From: Cupriavidus malaysiensis
GTDB lineage: Bacteria; Pseudomonadota; Gammaproteobacteria; Burkholderiales; Burkholderiaceae
Assembly: GCF_001854325.1 (NCBI RefSeq)
Contig: NZ_CP017755.1
Location: 434,001-498,000 of the forward strand
Direction: 5' to 3'
Length of the DNA: 64,000 nucleotides
Part shown: in pieces, positions 28,278 through 36,518 of the stretch
Layout: every line of letters begins with the position of its first letter
Position numbering within the stretch: position 1 is the first letter of the stretch
The notes under the pieces: generated by a model
The model's input: the letters and a program-made list of their open reading frames with translations, nothing else
Told to the model about the DNA's origin: nothing
The model's database searches: none
Made by a program: the position numbers and the translations under genes

Positions 28278-28317
28278 TGTCCGCTGCGGTGACGCCAGGG
28301 TGTCACCGCAGCGGACA
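28278..28317. terminator. 16-bp perfect inverted repeat after the NtrC-like gene
   Basis: Arms 28278-28293 and 28302-28317 are perfectly complementary around an 8-nt loop. It begins 21 bp after the NtrC-like stop codon (28338), which fits a terminator hairpin. There is no T-run, and it also lies about 55-90 bp upstream of the sigma-54 promoter, where an enhancer site could be. Both readings remain open. Confidence 0.6.
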
Positions 28318-28337
28318 CCGGTTTCGCTACGGCAGGC

Positions 28338-29687
28338 TCAATCGAGGTCGAACTCGGCCAGCTTGCGGTAAAGCTGCTGGCGGGACAGGCCGAGTCGCCG
28401 CGCCGCCTCCGCGCGGTTGCCGGCCGTCGCCGCCAGGGCGCGCACGATCATTTCGCGTTCCACGCGGGCGACGGCCAGTGCCATCGGGCCGTCCCAGTCA
28501 ATGTCCAGGCCCGGGGCCGGCGCGGCCGCCGCCTGCAAGCCGATGTGTTCGACCTCGATCACGGATCCGTGGCTGAGGATGGCCGCACGTTCCATGGCAT
28601 TGCGCAGCTCGCGCACATTGCCGGGCCAGGAGTGGGCCAGCAGCAGCCGGGCCGCCGCCGCGCTCAGCCGCTTGGGCGGGTCGCCGCCCAGCAGGCGCAG
28701 GAAATGCTCGGCCAACAGCAGCACGTCGCCCAGGCGTTCACGCAGCGGTGGCAGCCACAGTGGCACCACCTGCAGGCGGTACCACAGGTCTTCCCGGAAG
28801 CGCCCCGCCTTGACCGCGGCGGGCAGGTCGAGGTGTGTGGCGGCGACGATGCGCACGTCCACGGGCTGGACGCGGCTGGCGCCGAGGGGGGTGATCTCGC
28901 GCTCCTGCAGCACCCGCAGGATCTTCGCCTGCGTGGACAGCGGCATGTCGCCGATCTCATCGAGGAACAGGGTGCCGCCATCGGCCTCGCGAAAGCGCCC
29001 GATGCGTTCATGGACGGCACCGGTGAATGCCCCTTTGACATGGCCGAACAGCTCGCTTTCCATCAGCTCGGCCGGGATCGCGGCGCAGTTCACCGCGACG
29101 AAGGGCCCGGCAGCTCTGCCGCTGTTGCGGTGCAGGGCGCGCGCCACCAGTTCCTTGCCCGTCCCCGTCTCGCCGAGGACCAGCACCGTGGCGTCGCTGC
29201 CCGCGGCCAGGCCGATGCGCTTGAAGACCTGGCGCATGGCCTCGCTGCTGCTGACCAGTTCGGTGCCATCGACGGGCTCTCTGGCGCCAGGCGCCGCGGT
29301 GGCCGCCTGCTGCCGGTCAGGGGTATCGGCGTCCCGCCGCAGGGCGCGCTCCAGCGTTTCGACCAGGGCGGCCCTGGCCACGGGCTTGGTCAGGTGGTCG
29401 AACGCGCCCAGGCGCATCGCCTCGATGGTGTTGCCGCCGCTCGCATAGGCGGTGAGCATGATGCAGGGCACCGGCGAGATGCCAGCCGCGCGGCGCAGGA
29501 AGGCCAGGCCATCCTCCCCCGGCAGCCGCAGGTCGACGATGGCCGCATCCACGTTCTCGGTGCGCAGCCTGTGCAGGCCCGCATCGGTGGCCTCGGCCTG
29601 CAGCACCACATGTCCCAGGTCCTGCAGCATTTCCGCAAGGCTGCCGCGGAACGCGGCGTCATCGTCGACGATCAGGATCTTGGCCAT
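28338..29687 (-). CDS. NtrC-family sigma-54 response regulator
   Basis: 449 aa. Receiver domain with D8-D9-D10 and phosphoacceptor D52 (AAIVDLRLPGEDG), then T and K (LTAYAS, LTKPVAR). The AAA+ domain has Walker A GETGTGKE, the GAFTGA loop (KGAFTGAVHERIGR), Walker B GGTLFLDEIGDM and the arginine-finger region. A Fis-type HTH ends the protein (NRAEAARRLGLSRQQLYRKL). Start at 29687 lies inside the kinase gene end (16-bp overlap). It probably activates the sigma-54 promoter in front of the exported repeat protein downstream. Confidence 0.94.
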   Translation of the reverse strand: MAKILIVDDDAAFRGSLAEMLQDLGHVVLQAEATDAGLHRLRTENVDAAIVDLRLPGEDGLAFLRRAAGISPVPCIMLTAYASGGNTIEAMRLGAFDHLTKPVARAALVETLERALRRDADTPDRQQAATAAPGAREPVDGTELVSSSEAMRQVFKRIGLAAGSDATVLVLGETGTGKELVARALHRNSGRAAGPFVAVNCAAIPAELMESELFGHVKGAFTGAVHERIGRFREADGGTLFLDEIGDMPLSTQAKILRVLQEREITPLGASRVQPVDVRIVAATHLDLPAAVKAGRFREDLWYRLQVVPLWLPPLRERLGDVLLLAEHFLRLLGGDPPKRLSAAAARLLLAHSWPGNVRELRNAMERAAILSHGSVIEVEHIGLQAAAAPAPGLDIDWDGPMALAVARVEREMIVRALAATAGNRAEAARRLGLSRQQLYRKLAEFDLD

Positions 29688-31144
29688 GGCAGCTCCATCT
29701 CGATGCGCGTTCCCTTGGCCGACTCGGCGAGAGCGACCCGCCCGCCGTGGCCCTGCACGATCTCGCGCACCAGCGCCAGTCCCAGGCCGGTGCCTCCCGC
29801 GCGGGCGGTGGCGAACGGCTCGAACAGCGTATCGCGCAAGTCGTCCGGAATGCCGGAGCCATCGTCCGCCACCCACAACAGCAATGCGCCACCGCGTGGG
29901 CCGCGCGGACCGCATGCACCGCGCGCACCGCGCGCACCGAGTTCGATCTCGCCGCCTTCTCCCGTGTGCGCCATCGCATTGAGCAGCAGGTTGTCATAGA
30001 CCCGCGCCATCTGCGCCGGGTCGAACAGCGCCAGCCCCCGCGCGCTGGCGGCCAGCTCCGGCGCAACCGCCAGCGTGATCCGAATGCCAAGCCTTTGCGC
30101 GGTTTCGGCATGGGCATTGCGCCGTTCTTCCAGCCACGCTGCCAGGTCGACGACCTGGCGCTCCGCGCGGAACGGCTGCGTCAACGCCAGCAGGCTCGAT
30201 ACCAGCGTCTCGAGGCGCGCCGTCTGTGCCAGCACGGCCTCCAGCGCGCCGGCCACACGGGCCTCGCGCAGGTCGGCCGGCGCCGCCATCGCGTTCTCCA
30301 CCTTCATGCGCATCGTGCCGAGAGGGTTGCGGATCTCGTGCGCGAGCCCGGCGGACACCCGTCCCAGCGTGGCCAGGCGTTCGGACTGGGCCAGCTGCTG
30401 CTGCAGATGGGCCGACTGGCGCTGCCACCGCGAAATCATCCAGCCCAGCCAGGCGCCGGAGACCGCGACCAGCGCCAGCAGCAGGCTCACCGCAAGGGTC
30501 AAGGTGTTGACCGTTTCCGCGGCCAGCAGCGGCACGCGCATCAGGGTCCAGGCGATCAGGCGCCCGCCATCCCCGCCATCCCCGCCAACCGCTTCCACCG
30601 GGCAAGCGGCGAACGCCACGGCCTCGCGCAAGCCTGGCCGGACGTCGGTCACGAGGCCCGCGGAATCCTGCGCGCGCTGGGCCGTGGAGCCAATGCGCTC
30701 CAGCTCGGCGCTCGGCGGATCGCGCTTGATGCCCGTGCCGTCGTAGGTCGGGAAGGCATAGGCCACCACACCCGCATCCGCGCGCCAGAAGCCGCCTTCC
30801 ATGCCCGGCTGGTCGCGCAGCGCCAGATCGAGCACCGCCTGCGCGGCGGCGGGGACCATGGATCGGCGCCGATCGCCCGCAGACGGAAGTTGCTGGCGAA
30901 CGCGTGCCGCGCCCGCTTGCAGCGCCTGGCAACTGGTCGAGGTAAGTTGGCGCGCATGCGCAATCTGGGGGCCGGCGCCTTGGCGGCTCAAGAGCAGCAG
31001 CAACCACCCCAGCACAAGAGCGGCCGCAGCGATGGAAAGCCACAGGATCAGCAGATCGCGTCGGACGGATGGTTGCAGCGACAGGTCAGGTTTCCTTTTG
31101 CAGTGAGATACCGATTGGTCAATCGGTGAGCGTTCCGATGGCAA
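29672..31144 (-). CDS. NtrB-like membrane sensor histidine kinase
   Basis: 490 aa. TM1 at about 29-51, periplasmic domain of about 160 residues, TM2 at about 215-240, then H in SAGLAHEIRNPLGTMRMK. ATPase boxes are NLLLNAMAHTGEGG, VADDGSGIPDD and GTGLGLALVREIV. Oddly, the ATP-binding domain contains a Gly-Ala-Arg/Gly-Pro-Arg insertion of about 17 residues encoded by a 9-bp tandem repeat, and the periplasmic domain has a GGDGGDGG stretch. It pairs with the NtrC-like regulator (16-bp overlap). The signal is unknown. Confidence 0.9.
   Translation of the reverse strand: MPSERSPIDQSVSHCKRKPDLSLQPSVRRDLLILWLSIAAAALVLGWLLLLLSRQGAGPQIAHARQLTSTSCQALQAGAARVRQQLPSAGDRRRSMVPAAAQAVLDLALRDQPGMEGGFWRADAGVVAYAFPTYDGTGIKRDPPSAELERIGSTAQRAQDSAGLVTDVRPGLREAVAFAACPVEAVGGDGGDGGRLIAWTLMRVPLLAAETVNTLTLAVSLLLALVAVSGAWLGWMISRWQRQSAHLQQQLAQSERLATLGRVSAGLAHEIRNPLGTMRMKVENAMAAPADLREARVAGALEAVLAQTARLETLVSSLLALTQPFRAERQVVDLAAWLEERRNAHAETAQRLGIRITLAVAPELAASARGLALFDPAQMARVYDNLLLNAMAHTGEGGEIELGARGARGACGPRGPRGGALLLWVADDGSGIPDDLRDTLFEPFATARAGGTGLGLALVREIVQGHGGRVALAESAKGTRIEMELPWPRS
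29891..29944. repeat. degenerate 9-bp tandem repeat inside the sensor kinase gene
   Basis: Six 9-bp units of the type ACCGCGCGC run head to tail; the two at 29918-29935 are identical. On the coding strand they give a collagen-like GAR/GPR run in the kinase ATP-binding domain. Length changes would stay in frame. Confidence 0.85.
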
Positions 31145-31532
31145 CCAGCGATGGCACCCAGAACCTTGCCAGAAGGGGCATTGCCGCGCAAGGAAATGGT
31201 CGGTTGGCCTGCCTGCCTGCCTGCCGGTCGCGAGCGGGGCGCCGGTTCCTGCGCAGAGGCAACGACGGGATCATCCGGGCGACCTGGGCTGGTTCCAGCT
31301 GGCTGCATTAGGGCGGATCTGAAACCCATTGCGTGGAATCCCAAACTACCAGGAGCTGGCGTGAACTAGCATGGCCGGCGTCCATTGGAATGCTGCTGAG
31401 TGGGAAGAAGCAGGCTGTGCGCGCAAGGCGGTTGCCGACGGATTTCCGGAACGTGGGTTGGCGGCATGCTCTGCCGCGATCAACCCAAGATTGGCCGTGT
31501 TGGCAATGCCTTGACTTTAAAAGGAGGTGGTG
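31145..31532. other. intergenic region between divergent genes
   Basis: About 390 bp with no convincing ORF. It contains a short CCTG tandem run near 31208-31223 and must carry the promoters of the kinase gene (leftward) and of the small exported protein (rightward). AAGGAGG at 31521-31527 is the ribosome-binding site of the latter. Confidence 0.6.
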
Positions 31533-31967
31533 ATGGACAAGAGGCGGGTAATCTCTCTCATTGCGGCATTGACTGCCATGCCAATAGCCTTCGCGGGCGG
31601 CTTGTCGGATTCCGATGCTGGAACTTATGAGTACCTGGGAAAAAATCGTGCTCCCACCGGTGTCCTTTACCGACTCTCTCATTCAAACGGGAAATGGGAG
31701 GCATCAGGGAAAATACCTGGGAAAGAGTGGAAGAACATCTCCTGCGATGCGGGCTGCGAGTACAGGAACAGCACGGCAAAAGAGATCCAGAGCTACTTCC
31801 CGCCTGACTGGCTGGCCGGCGTGGAGATCGCTTGCATCCAGAATACGGCCCAGGCCTTCTGCCGGTTCTCACCGAACCAGGATGCAGGCAAGGCCGGTCA
31901 CGTGGTCGTTGCTCTGGTGACGGGCAAGCCAATACCGATCCTGGTCCGGCGGGTGGATGGCCGGTAG
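31533..31967 (+). CDS. small exported hypothetical protein
   Basis: 144 aa from the ATG at 31533, which is 5 nt after AAGGAGG. Signal peptide MDKRRVISLIAALTAMPIAFA, then a compact mature domain with cysteines in ISCDAGCEY and IACIQNTAQAFCRF that could form two disulfides. The family is not recognised; its size and Cys pattern suit a periplasmic protein. It is monocistronic. Confidence 0.68.
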   Translation: MDKRRVISLIAALTAMPIAFAGGLSDSDAGTYEYLGKNRAPTGVLYRLSHSNGKWEASGKIPGKEWKNISCDAGCEYRNSTAKEIQSYFPPDWLAGVEIACIQNTAQAFCRFSPNQDAGKAGHVVVALVTGKPIPILVRRVDGR

Positions 31968-32108
31968 TTGTGCCGATGGTCGCGCCGGTCCGCAATCCGA
32001 CCCGGAACGCCTGCCCGACGAAGGATTGCCTGATGTCTGTGTTCACTCGGTCCGGTCATCAAGGCTTATATGCCCCGTTTGGCAAAATCTCCGGAAGAAG
32101 TGCAAGGC

Positions 32109-32678
32109 CTACGGATGGAAGGTTTCGCCCCGGTTCAGCATGTTGACGAATTCTTCAATTTTCCGCGCCCTTGTTTCCGGCTTTTTTGCATTCTGTAGCC
32201 GAAACAGGATGGCATAGCGGTTACGGCTGTTCAGTGTCGCGAAAAACTGCTTGGCTCCCGGATTGGCGTCCAAAGCCGCCCGCAGGTCGTCCGGCACGAT
32301 CGAGTGACTGGCCGACGTATAAGCAGCCTGCCAGCGGCCGTCTTTCCTCGCCTTCTCGATTTCGCGCATGCCGGGCGGGCGCATCCTGCCTGCGGCGATC
32401 AGCGCTTCCGCCCTGTCCTTGTTGAGTTTGGACCAGATGCTTCTTGCGGAGCGTGGGGTGAAGCGTTGTAACCAGTACTGGTCGCTCTCGGCCTGCTTTT
32501 GACCGTCGATCCAGCCATGGCAGAGGGCGCTTTCCAACGCCTGTTCGTAGCTGACGGTCTGCTGCTCCGTGCCCTTCTTCGCCAGACGCAGCCATGCTCC
32601 GGCCGAAGTGCTGCCGTGTTGCCCTAGCCAGCTTTCCCATTCGGCCTGACTGGTAAATGTCAGAGCGCCTTCGGTCAT
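32109..32678 (-). CDS. YdeI/OmpD-associated family protein
   Basis: 189 aa. Family blocks are the N-terminal FTSQAEWESWL, GAWLRLAKKGTEQQTVSYEQALESALCHGWIDGQKQ, and the tail VPDDLRAALDANPGAKQFFATLNSRNRYAILFRLQNAKKPETRARKIEEF. The last is the OmdA/bacteriocin-resistance-like domain (PF13376 type). Its biochemical role is not established in the family. The gene stands alone between a small exported protein and a methyltransferase. Confidence 0.88.
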   Translation of the reverse strand: MTEGALTFTSQAEWESWLGQHGSTSAGAWLRLAKKGTEQQTVSYEQALESALCHGWIDGQKQAESDQYWLQRFTPRSARSIWSKLNKDRAEALIAAGRMRPPGMREIEKARKDGRWQAAYTSASHSIVPDDLRAALDANPGAKQFFATLNSRNRYAILFRLQNAKKPETRARKIEEFVNMLNRGETFHP

Positions 32679-32786
32679 GTCACTGTCCTGGAAGGTCGGA
32701 AAATCGGAAGGTCGAGTCCATGCGGGGGAAAGCCGTCCGGGGCTGGCCGTGCTGAAACGGACATCATTGTCCGTGGTGCGACAGGG

Positions 32787-33377
32787 TCAGCCGTTCTTGC
32801 GGACGATCAGCCGATGCACGCGTTTGCCCGACGATTCACTGACAAGGTCTTGCTCATCCAGCACGTCGATGGTGTCGCCGAGGGCGGCGCGCACCTGCGC
32901 GGTATCGAGCGCCGCATACAGGCGGCCGCGCGCGTCACGCTGCGTGTCGTCGTTGACGCGCCAACTCAGGTACAGCGTGCCGCCGGGAGCCAGCAGCGCG
33001 GCCAGCCGGGCTGCCGACGCCAGAGCGGCTGGCGGGTCCAGATGCATGAGTACGGTCTCGCAGAGCACGTTGCGGAACGCGCCAAGCGGCACGCCGGCGA
33101 GTTCCGGCAGCGCCGCCTGCTCGAAGCGCAGGCCTGGATAGCGGTGCCGCGCCTCGCCCAGCAGGGCCTCACTCGCGTCGTAGCCGGTGGTATCGAACCC
33201 GCGCGATGCGAGCCACGCGGTGTCACGCCCCGCGCCACAGCCGACGTCCGCGGTCGGCCCTGGCGAGAAGTACTGCTCAAGCAGGGCATACATGTCATCT
33301 GGCGGCGGCTGGTCGAGCCAGTCTTGTGCGTACGCCGCGGCGTGAGCGTCGTAGGCGTCGAGTGTCGTGCGGTCCAT
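32787..33377 (-). CDS. class I SAM-dependent methyltransferase
   Basis: 196 aa. Motif I TADVGCGAGRDTAWLASRGF, the acidic end of beta2 in GYDASEALL, and motif III/IV region NVLCETVLMHLDPPAALASAARL followed by LAPGGTLYLSW. This is the Methyltransf_11/25 group acting on a small molecule; the substrate is unassigned. No partner genes are near. The 140-bp gap to the MerR-HEAT gene has no visible feature. Confidence 0.88.
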   Translation of the reverse strand: MDRTTLDAYDAHAAAYAQDWLDQPPPDDMYALLEQYFSPGPTADVGCGAGRDTAWLASRGFDTTGYDASEALLGEARHRYPGLRFEQAALPELAGVPLGAFRNVLCETVLMHLDPPAALASAARLAALLAPGGTLYLSWRVNDDTQRDARGRLYAALDTAQVRAALGDTIDVLDEQDLVSESSGKRVHRLIVRKNG

Positions 33378-33517
33378 GTCGCGGTGTTCCTCGGGAAGCC
33401 GGGTGCGCGTAGTTTAAACCGATCGCCGCGGCGTGGCGCGGCACCCTCTCCCTGGGTCGGCAGGCGCCGATGGACGCTGTCGGTTCTCCGCGGTGAGGCG
33501 ACGTCGGAGCACGGCCG

Positions 33518-34540
33518 CTACGCAGATACCTGGCGTCTGAATGGATTGCGAATGCCGATCACGTAGCGCGCGGTGCGCGCCACCGCCGGATCCGGATCGG
33601 CGGCCAGCCGTTCAAGCAGGGCCGACGCCGTGTCGTCGATTTCGGCGAGCGCCTGGCAAATGCGGCCACGGGTCTGGGCATCGGCTGCGCCGTCGGAGAT
33701 CGCTGCTTCAAAGCGTTCCACGATTTGCCTGGCGATCGCTGGGTCGTCCGCCAGATCGGCCAACGCATCGGCTGCCTCGACATCGTGCGCCCCGACGAGA
33801 ACCTGCTCGATCAGCAGGGGAATGGCGTCGGCTATCCCCCATCCGCCGAGCACGCGCGCGGCGCGATACCGCACGCGCTCCGTGGGGTCGAGGAGCGAGC
33901 CACGCAGCGTCTCCACCGCTTCGGCGCCGCCGAGTTTCGCCAGCGCAAGCACGGCACGTTCGCGCAGTGCCGGATCCGGATCCTGCAGTGCCGCGCCAAG
34001 TACGCCGACGCCGCTGCCCTCGGTTCTTCCCAGCGCCCAGTGCAGCGTACCCGCGACATTCGGCTCCTGCTCCTGAAGCAGGGCGTGGGCGATGAGTGCT
34101 GCCAGCGGGGCATCGCTGGACGCGGCGTCGAATGCAGCACGCTGTCGCTCAGGCGCATGCGCCGAGTCCAGTCCTTGCAACAGGTGCACGACTTCCAGCA
34201 CTGCTGGCCAATCCTCGGGAGAGGCGGCGGATACGGCCGCCAGCCGGGAAAGCAAGGCTTGCTCTGCGGCCAGCCGCTCGCGGCAGCGAACCATCAGCGC
34301 GTCGATGAGTACATCGGGGCGAGGTGCTTGCCGGCTGAGCGCCTGACGCACCTCGGCGAGCCCAAGGCCCAGCGAACGGAGGCTTTCCACCTGGAACAGG
34401 CGCCACGCATCGGCTTGCGAGTACTCGCGGTATCCCGCTTCCGTACGTCCCGAGGGGCTGACCAGTCCGATCGCGTCGTAGTGCCGCAGCATGCGCGCGC
34501 TGACGCCGGAACGATCGGCCAACTCGCTGATGCGCATCAT
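33518..34540 (-). CDS. MerR-family regulator fused to a HEAT-repeat domain
   Basis: 340 aa. Residues 1-70 are a MerR winged HTH (MRISELADRSGVSARMLRHYDAIGLVSPSGRTEAGYREY) and about 75-115 the dimerisation helix. From about 125 to 335 helical repeats follow, with HEAT/PBS-lyase-like motifs DPDPALRERAVLALAKLGG, DPTERVRYRAARVLGGWG and DPDPAVARTARYVIG. MerR proteins twist a long-spacer promoter on ligand binding; a HEAT array as the effector part suggests sensing of a protein or peptide. It follows a stand-alone HEAT-repeat gene by 133 bp, probably in one operon. Confidence 0.88.
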   Translation of the reverse strand: MMRISELADRSGVSARMLRHYDAIGLVSPSGRTEAGYREYSQADAWRLFQVESLRSLGLGLAEVRQALSRQAPRPDVLIDALMVRCRERLAAEQALLSRLAAVSAASPEDWPAVLEVVHLLQGLDSAHAPERQRAAFDAASSDAPLAALIAHALLQEQEPNVAGTLHWALGRTEGSGVGVLGAALQDPDPALRERAVLALAKLGGAEAVETLRGSLLDPTERVRYRAARVLGGWGIADAIPLLIEQVLVGAHDVEAADALADLADDPAIARQIVERFEAAISDGAADAQTRGRICQALAEIDDTASALLERLAADPDPAVARTARYVIGIRNPFRRQVSA

Positions 34541-34673
34541 TTGTCTCCGGTGTCATCTGGGTCATGCCGCCCCGCGTCCCGGCCTGGGCGCCAGGCGGGC
34601 CTCGAAAATTCTATCAAACCGCCGACGGCGTCCATCGCCCCGGCCAAGGCGCGGCGCACCACATCGATCGCCG

Positions 34674-35351
34674 TCAATTTGCCGCTTCGCCGGCGCTGAG
34701 CAAGGGGGTACGAGCACGCCAGGCGTCGGCCGGATCCAGCACGAACGCACCTTCCGGGTCGGCGATCAGCCTGAGGCTCGCGCAGGCATGAACGCGCGCC
34801 GCCGGGTCCCGGTGCCGGGCCGCCGCCGCATCGAGCGGGGCGACGGCGTCGTCGCCAAGCCTGAGCAATGCCCGGCTCAGACTCCGCTTGAGGTCCTTGT
34901 CGCCGCGGCCCAGCTCGAGCACCAGTTCGTGTGCCAGGGCAGCCCGTTGCCCGCTCGGCACCAGCCCCGCGGCGGTGCGCCACGCCGTCCGTGCCACCTC
35001 CGGATCGGGGTCATGCAGATGTCCGGTCGTGATCGATGGCCAGGCCGTGGGGTCACCGATCTTCGAGAGCGTATGCAGCGCCTGGCTGCGCGCTTGCGCC
35101 ACCGGCGAGCGCAGTGCGTCGCGCAGCAAGGGCAAGGTCAGATCCCGCGCATGCCGGGTCAGCGCCCAGGTGAGCATGTCGCGAACGAAGAAATCCGGCT
35201 CGACGCCGCAACGCTCCACCAGCAGCGTGATCTGGCCCGGATCGGGCGCCGTGCCGGCACCGAGCGCGGCCGCAAGACGGCGCGACGCGTCCGCATGCTC
35301 GAGTGCCGTGGCCAGTGCGTGATGGGAAGTCGGGAGATGGTGATGGGTCAT
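34674..35351 (-). CDS. HEAT-repeat protein
   Basis: 225 aa from the ATG at 35351. Successive helical repeats carry HEAT-like consensus pieces: FFVRDMLTWALTRHARDLTLPLLRDAL, SPVAQARSQALHTLSKIGD, DPDPEVARTAWRTAAGLV, DLKRSLSRALLRLGDD and DPAARVHACASLRLIADPEG. It resembles the repeat half of the MerR-HEAT protein encoded next. A MerR-type dyad lies 28-46 bp upstream of its start, so it is the likely regulated gene. It may bind the same partner as the regulator; no enzymatic motif is seen. Confidence 0.82.
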   Translation of the reverse strand: MTHHHLPTSHHALATALEHADASRRLAAALGAGTAPDPGQITLLVERCGVEPDFFVRDMLTWALTRHARDLTLPLLRDALRSPVAQARSQALHTLSKIGDPTAWPSITTGHLHDPDPEVARTAWRTAAGLVPSGQRAALAHELVLELGRGDKDLKRSLSRALLRLGDDAVAPLDAAAARHRDPAARVHACASLRLIADPEGAFVLDPADAWRARTPLLSAGEAAN

Positions 35352-35368
35352 GAACGCCTCCTTGCCCG

Positions 35369-35401
35369 ACATTGGGCGCCTTGTCACTGTGACAAGGTCA
35401 A
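35369..35401 (-). promoter_or_regulatory. MerR-type operator/promoter before the HEAT-repeat gene
   Basis: CCTTGTCAC-T-GTGACAAGG (35379-35397) is a perfect dyad with 9-bp arms. On the minus strand it sits between a -35-like TTGACC (35396-35401) and a weak -10-like CAATGT (35369-35374), giving the extended spacer of about 20 bp expected for MerR control. Confidence 0.7.
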
Positions 35402-35506
35402 GCGCTTTCGAGCGGGGGCGTATTCACGCCACGCGCCGGGAAACCCCGGCGCTACCGCGCAACCCCGGCGGCCGGCATGCTCGCGCTGGACATCGATGGC
35501 AACGCC

Positions 35507-36409
35507 TCAAGTCTTGTCGCGCCCCAGGGTCGCCAGGAGAAAATCGATAAAGCTCACCAGCTTGGGTGGCATGTTCGGATCGGGCAGATGCACCACGTGG
35601 ACGGGCCAGGTCGGGGCCGGCCAGTCGGGAAAGAGACGGACGAGCCGGCCCGCATCCAGGTCGTCCTGCAGCATCACCTGGGGTTGCAGGATGATGCCCA
35701 GTCCTGCGAGCGCGGCTTCGCGCAGCGCGAGACCGCCGTTGACGTCGAGATGACCGCGCACCGCGATGCGCTCCACGCCATTGCTATCGGGGCGTGGAAA
35801 GCGCCATTCACGTTCGGGGCCATTCGCCCCTATAAAGGCCAGGCAATGGTGTTGCAGCAGATCCGCTGGCACCCGCGGATGCCCGTGGCGCGCCAGGTAG
35901 GCCGGTGACGCGCAGGCAATACGCGGGGAATGGGTCAAGGCCCGCGCAATCAGGCCCGAGTCCGGCAGCACACCGGCGCGGATGGCGACATCGAAGCCTT
36001 CCTTGGCGAGATCGACGAAACGGTCATTGAGCGACAGCTCGATCTGGACCTCGGGATAGCGGTCGAGATAGCCGGAGAGCGCCGGTACGAGCACGCGTGT
36101 GCCATAGATGACCGGGCTGCTCACCCGCAATCGACCGCGCGGACTGCTCTGCATCTCGCGCGCATCCAACTCGGCGGAGTCCACCAGGGCCAGGATTTCG
36201 AGACATCGCGCGTGATAGCGCCTGCCGAGTTCGGTCAGGCTCTGGCGCCGCGTGGTGCGATTCAGCAGCCGGCCCTGGAGGCGCCGTTCCAGCTCACGGA
36301 TATGGTTGCCGACCATGGTGGGCGTCATGCCGCTGCCTTCGGCCGCAGCCGCGAAGCTGCCGCGTTCGACGACGCGTGCAAAGATCGCCATGCTGCTGAA
36401 TCGATCCAT
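35507..36409 (-). CDS. LysR-family transcriptional regulator
   Basis: About 300 aa. HTH: MDRFSSMAIFARVVERGSFAAAAEGSGMTPTMVGNHIRELE; effector domain with SPRGRLRVSSPVIYGTRVLVPAL and GFDVAIRAGVLPDSGLIARAL. This is the CrgA/DsdC-like subgroup that commonly controls an adjacent oxidoreductase. A TTG two codons upstream (36415) is an alternative start. It is divergent from an SDR gene with about 110 bp between, which probably holds a shared operator (AATAATACTC region). Confidence 0.9.
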   Translation of the reverse strand: MDRFSSMAIFARVVERGSFAAAAEGSGMTPTMVGNHIRELERRLQGRLLNRTTRRQSLTELGRRYHARCLEILALVDSAELDAREMQSSPRGRLRVSSPVIYGTRVLVPALSGYLDRYPEVQIELSLNDRFVDLAKEGFDVAIRAGVLPDSGLIARALTHSPRIACASPAYLARHGHPRVPADLLQHHCLAFIGANGPEREWRFPRPDSNGVERIAVRGHLDVNGGLALREAALAGLGIILQPQVMLQDDLDAGRLVRLFPDWPAPTWPVHVVHLPDPNMPPKLVSFIDFLLATLGRDKT

Positions 36410-36518
36410 TCGCAAATCCTATTAAGGAGTGTTCGAAGAAATGGCGGCTTTATCAACTTTGACTAAACAATAATACTCAGGTCCTCGCTTCCCCCACAAC
36501 CGACAGCAAGGACCCACC

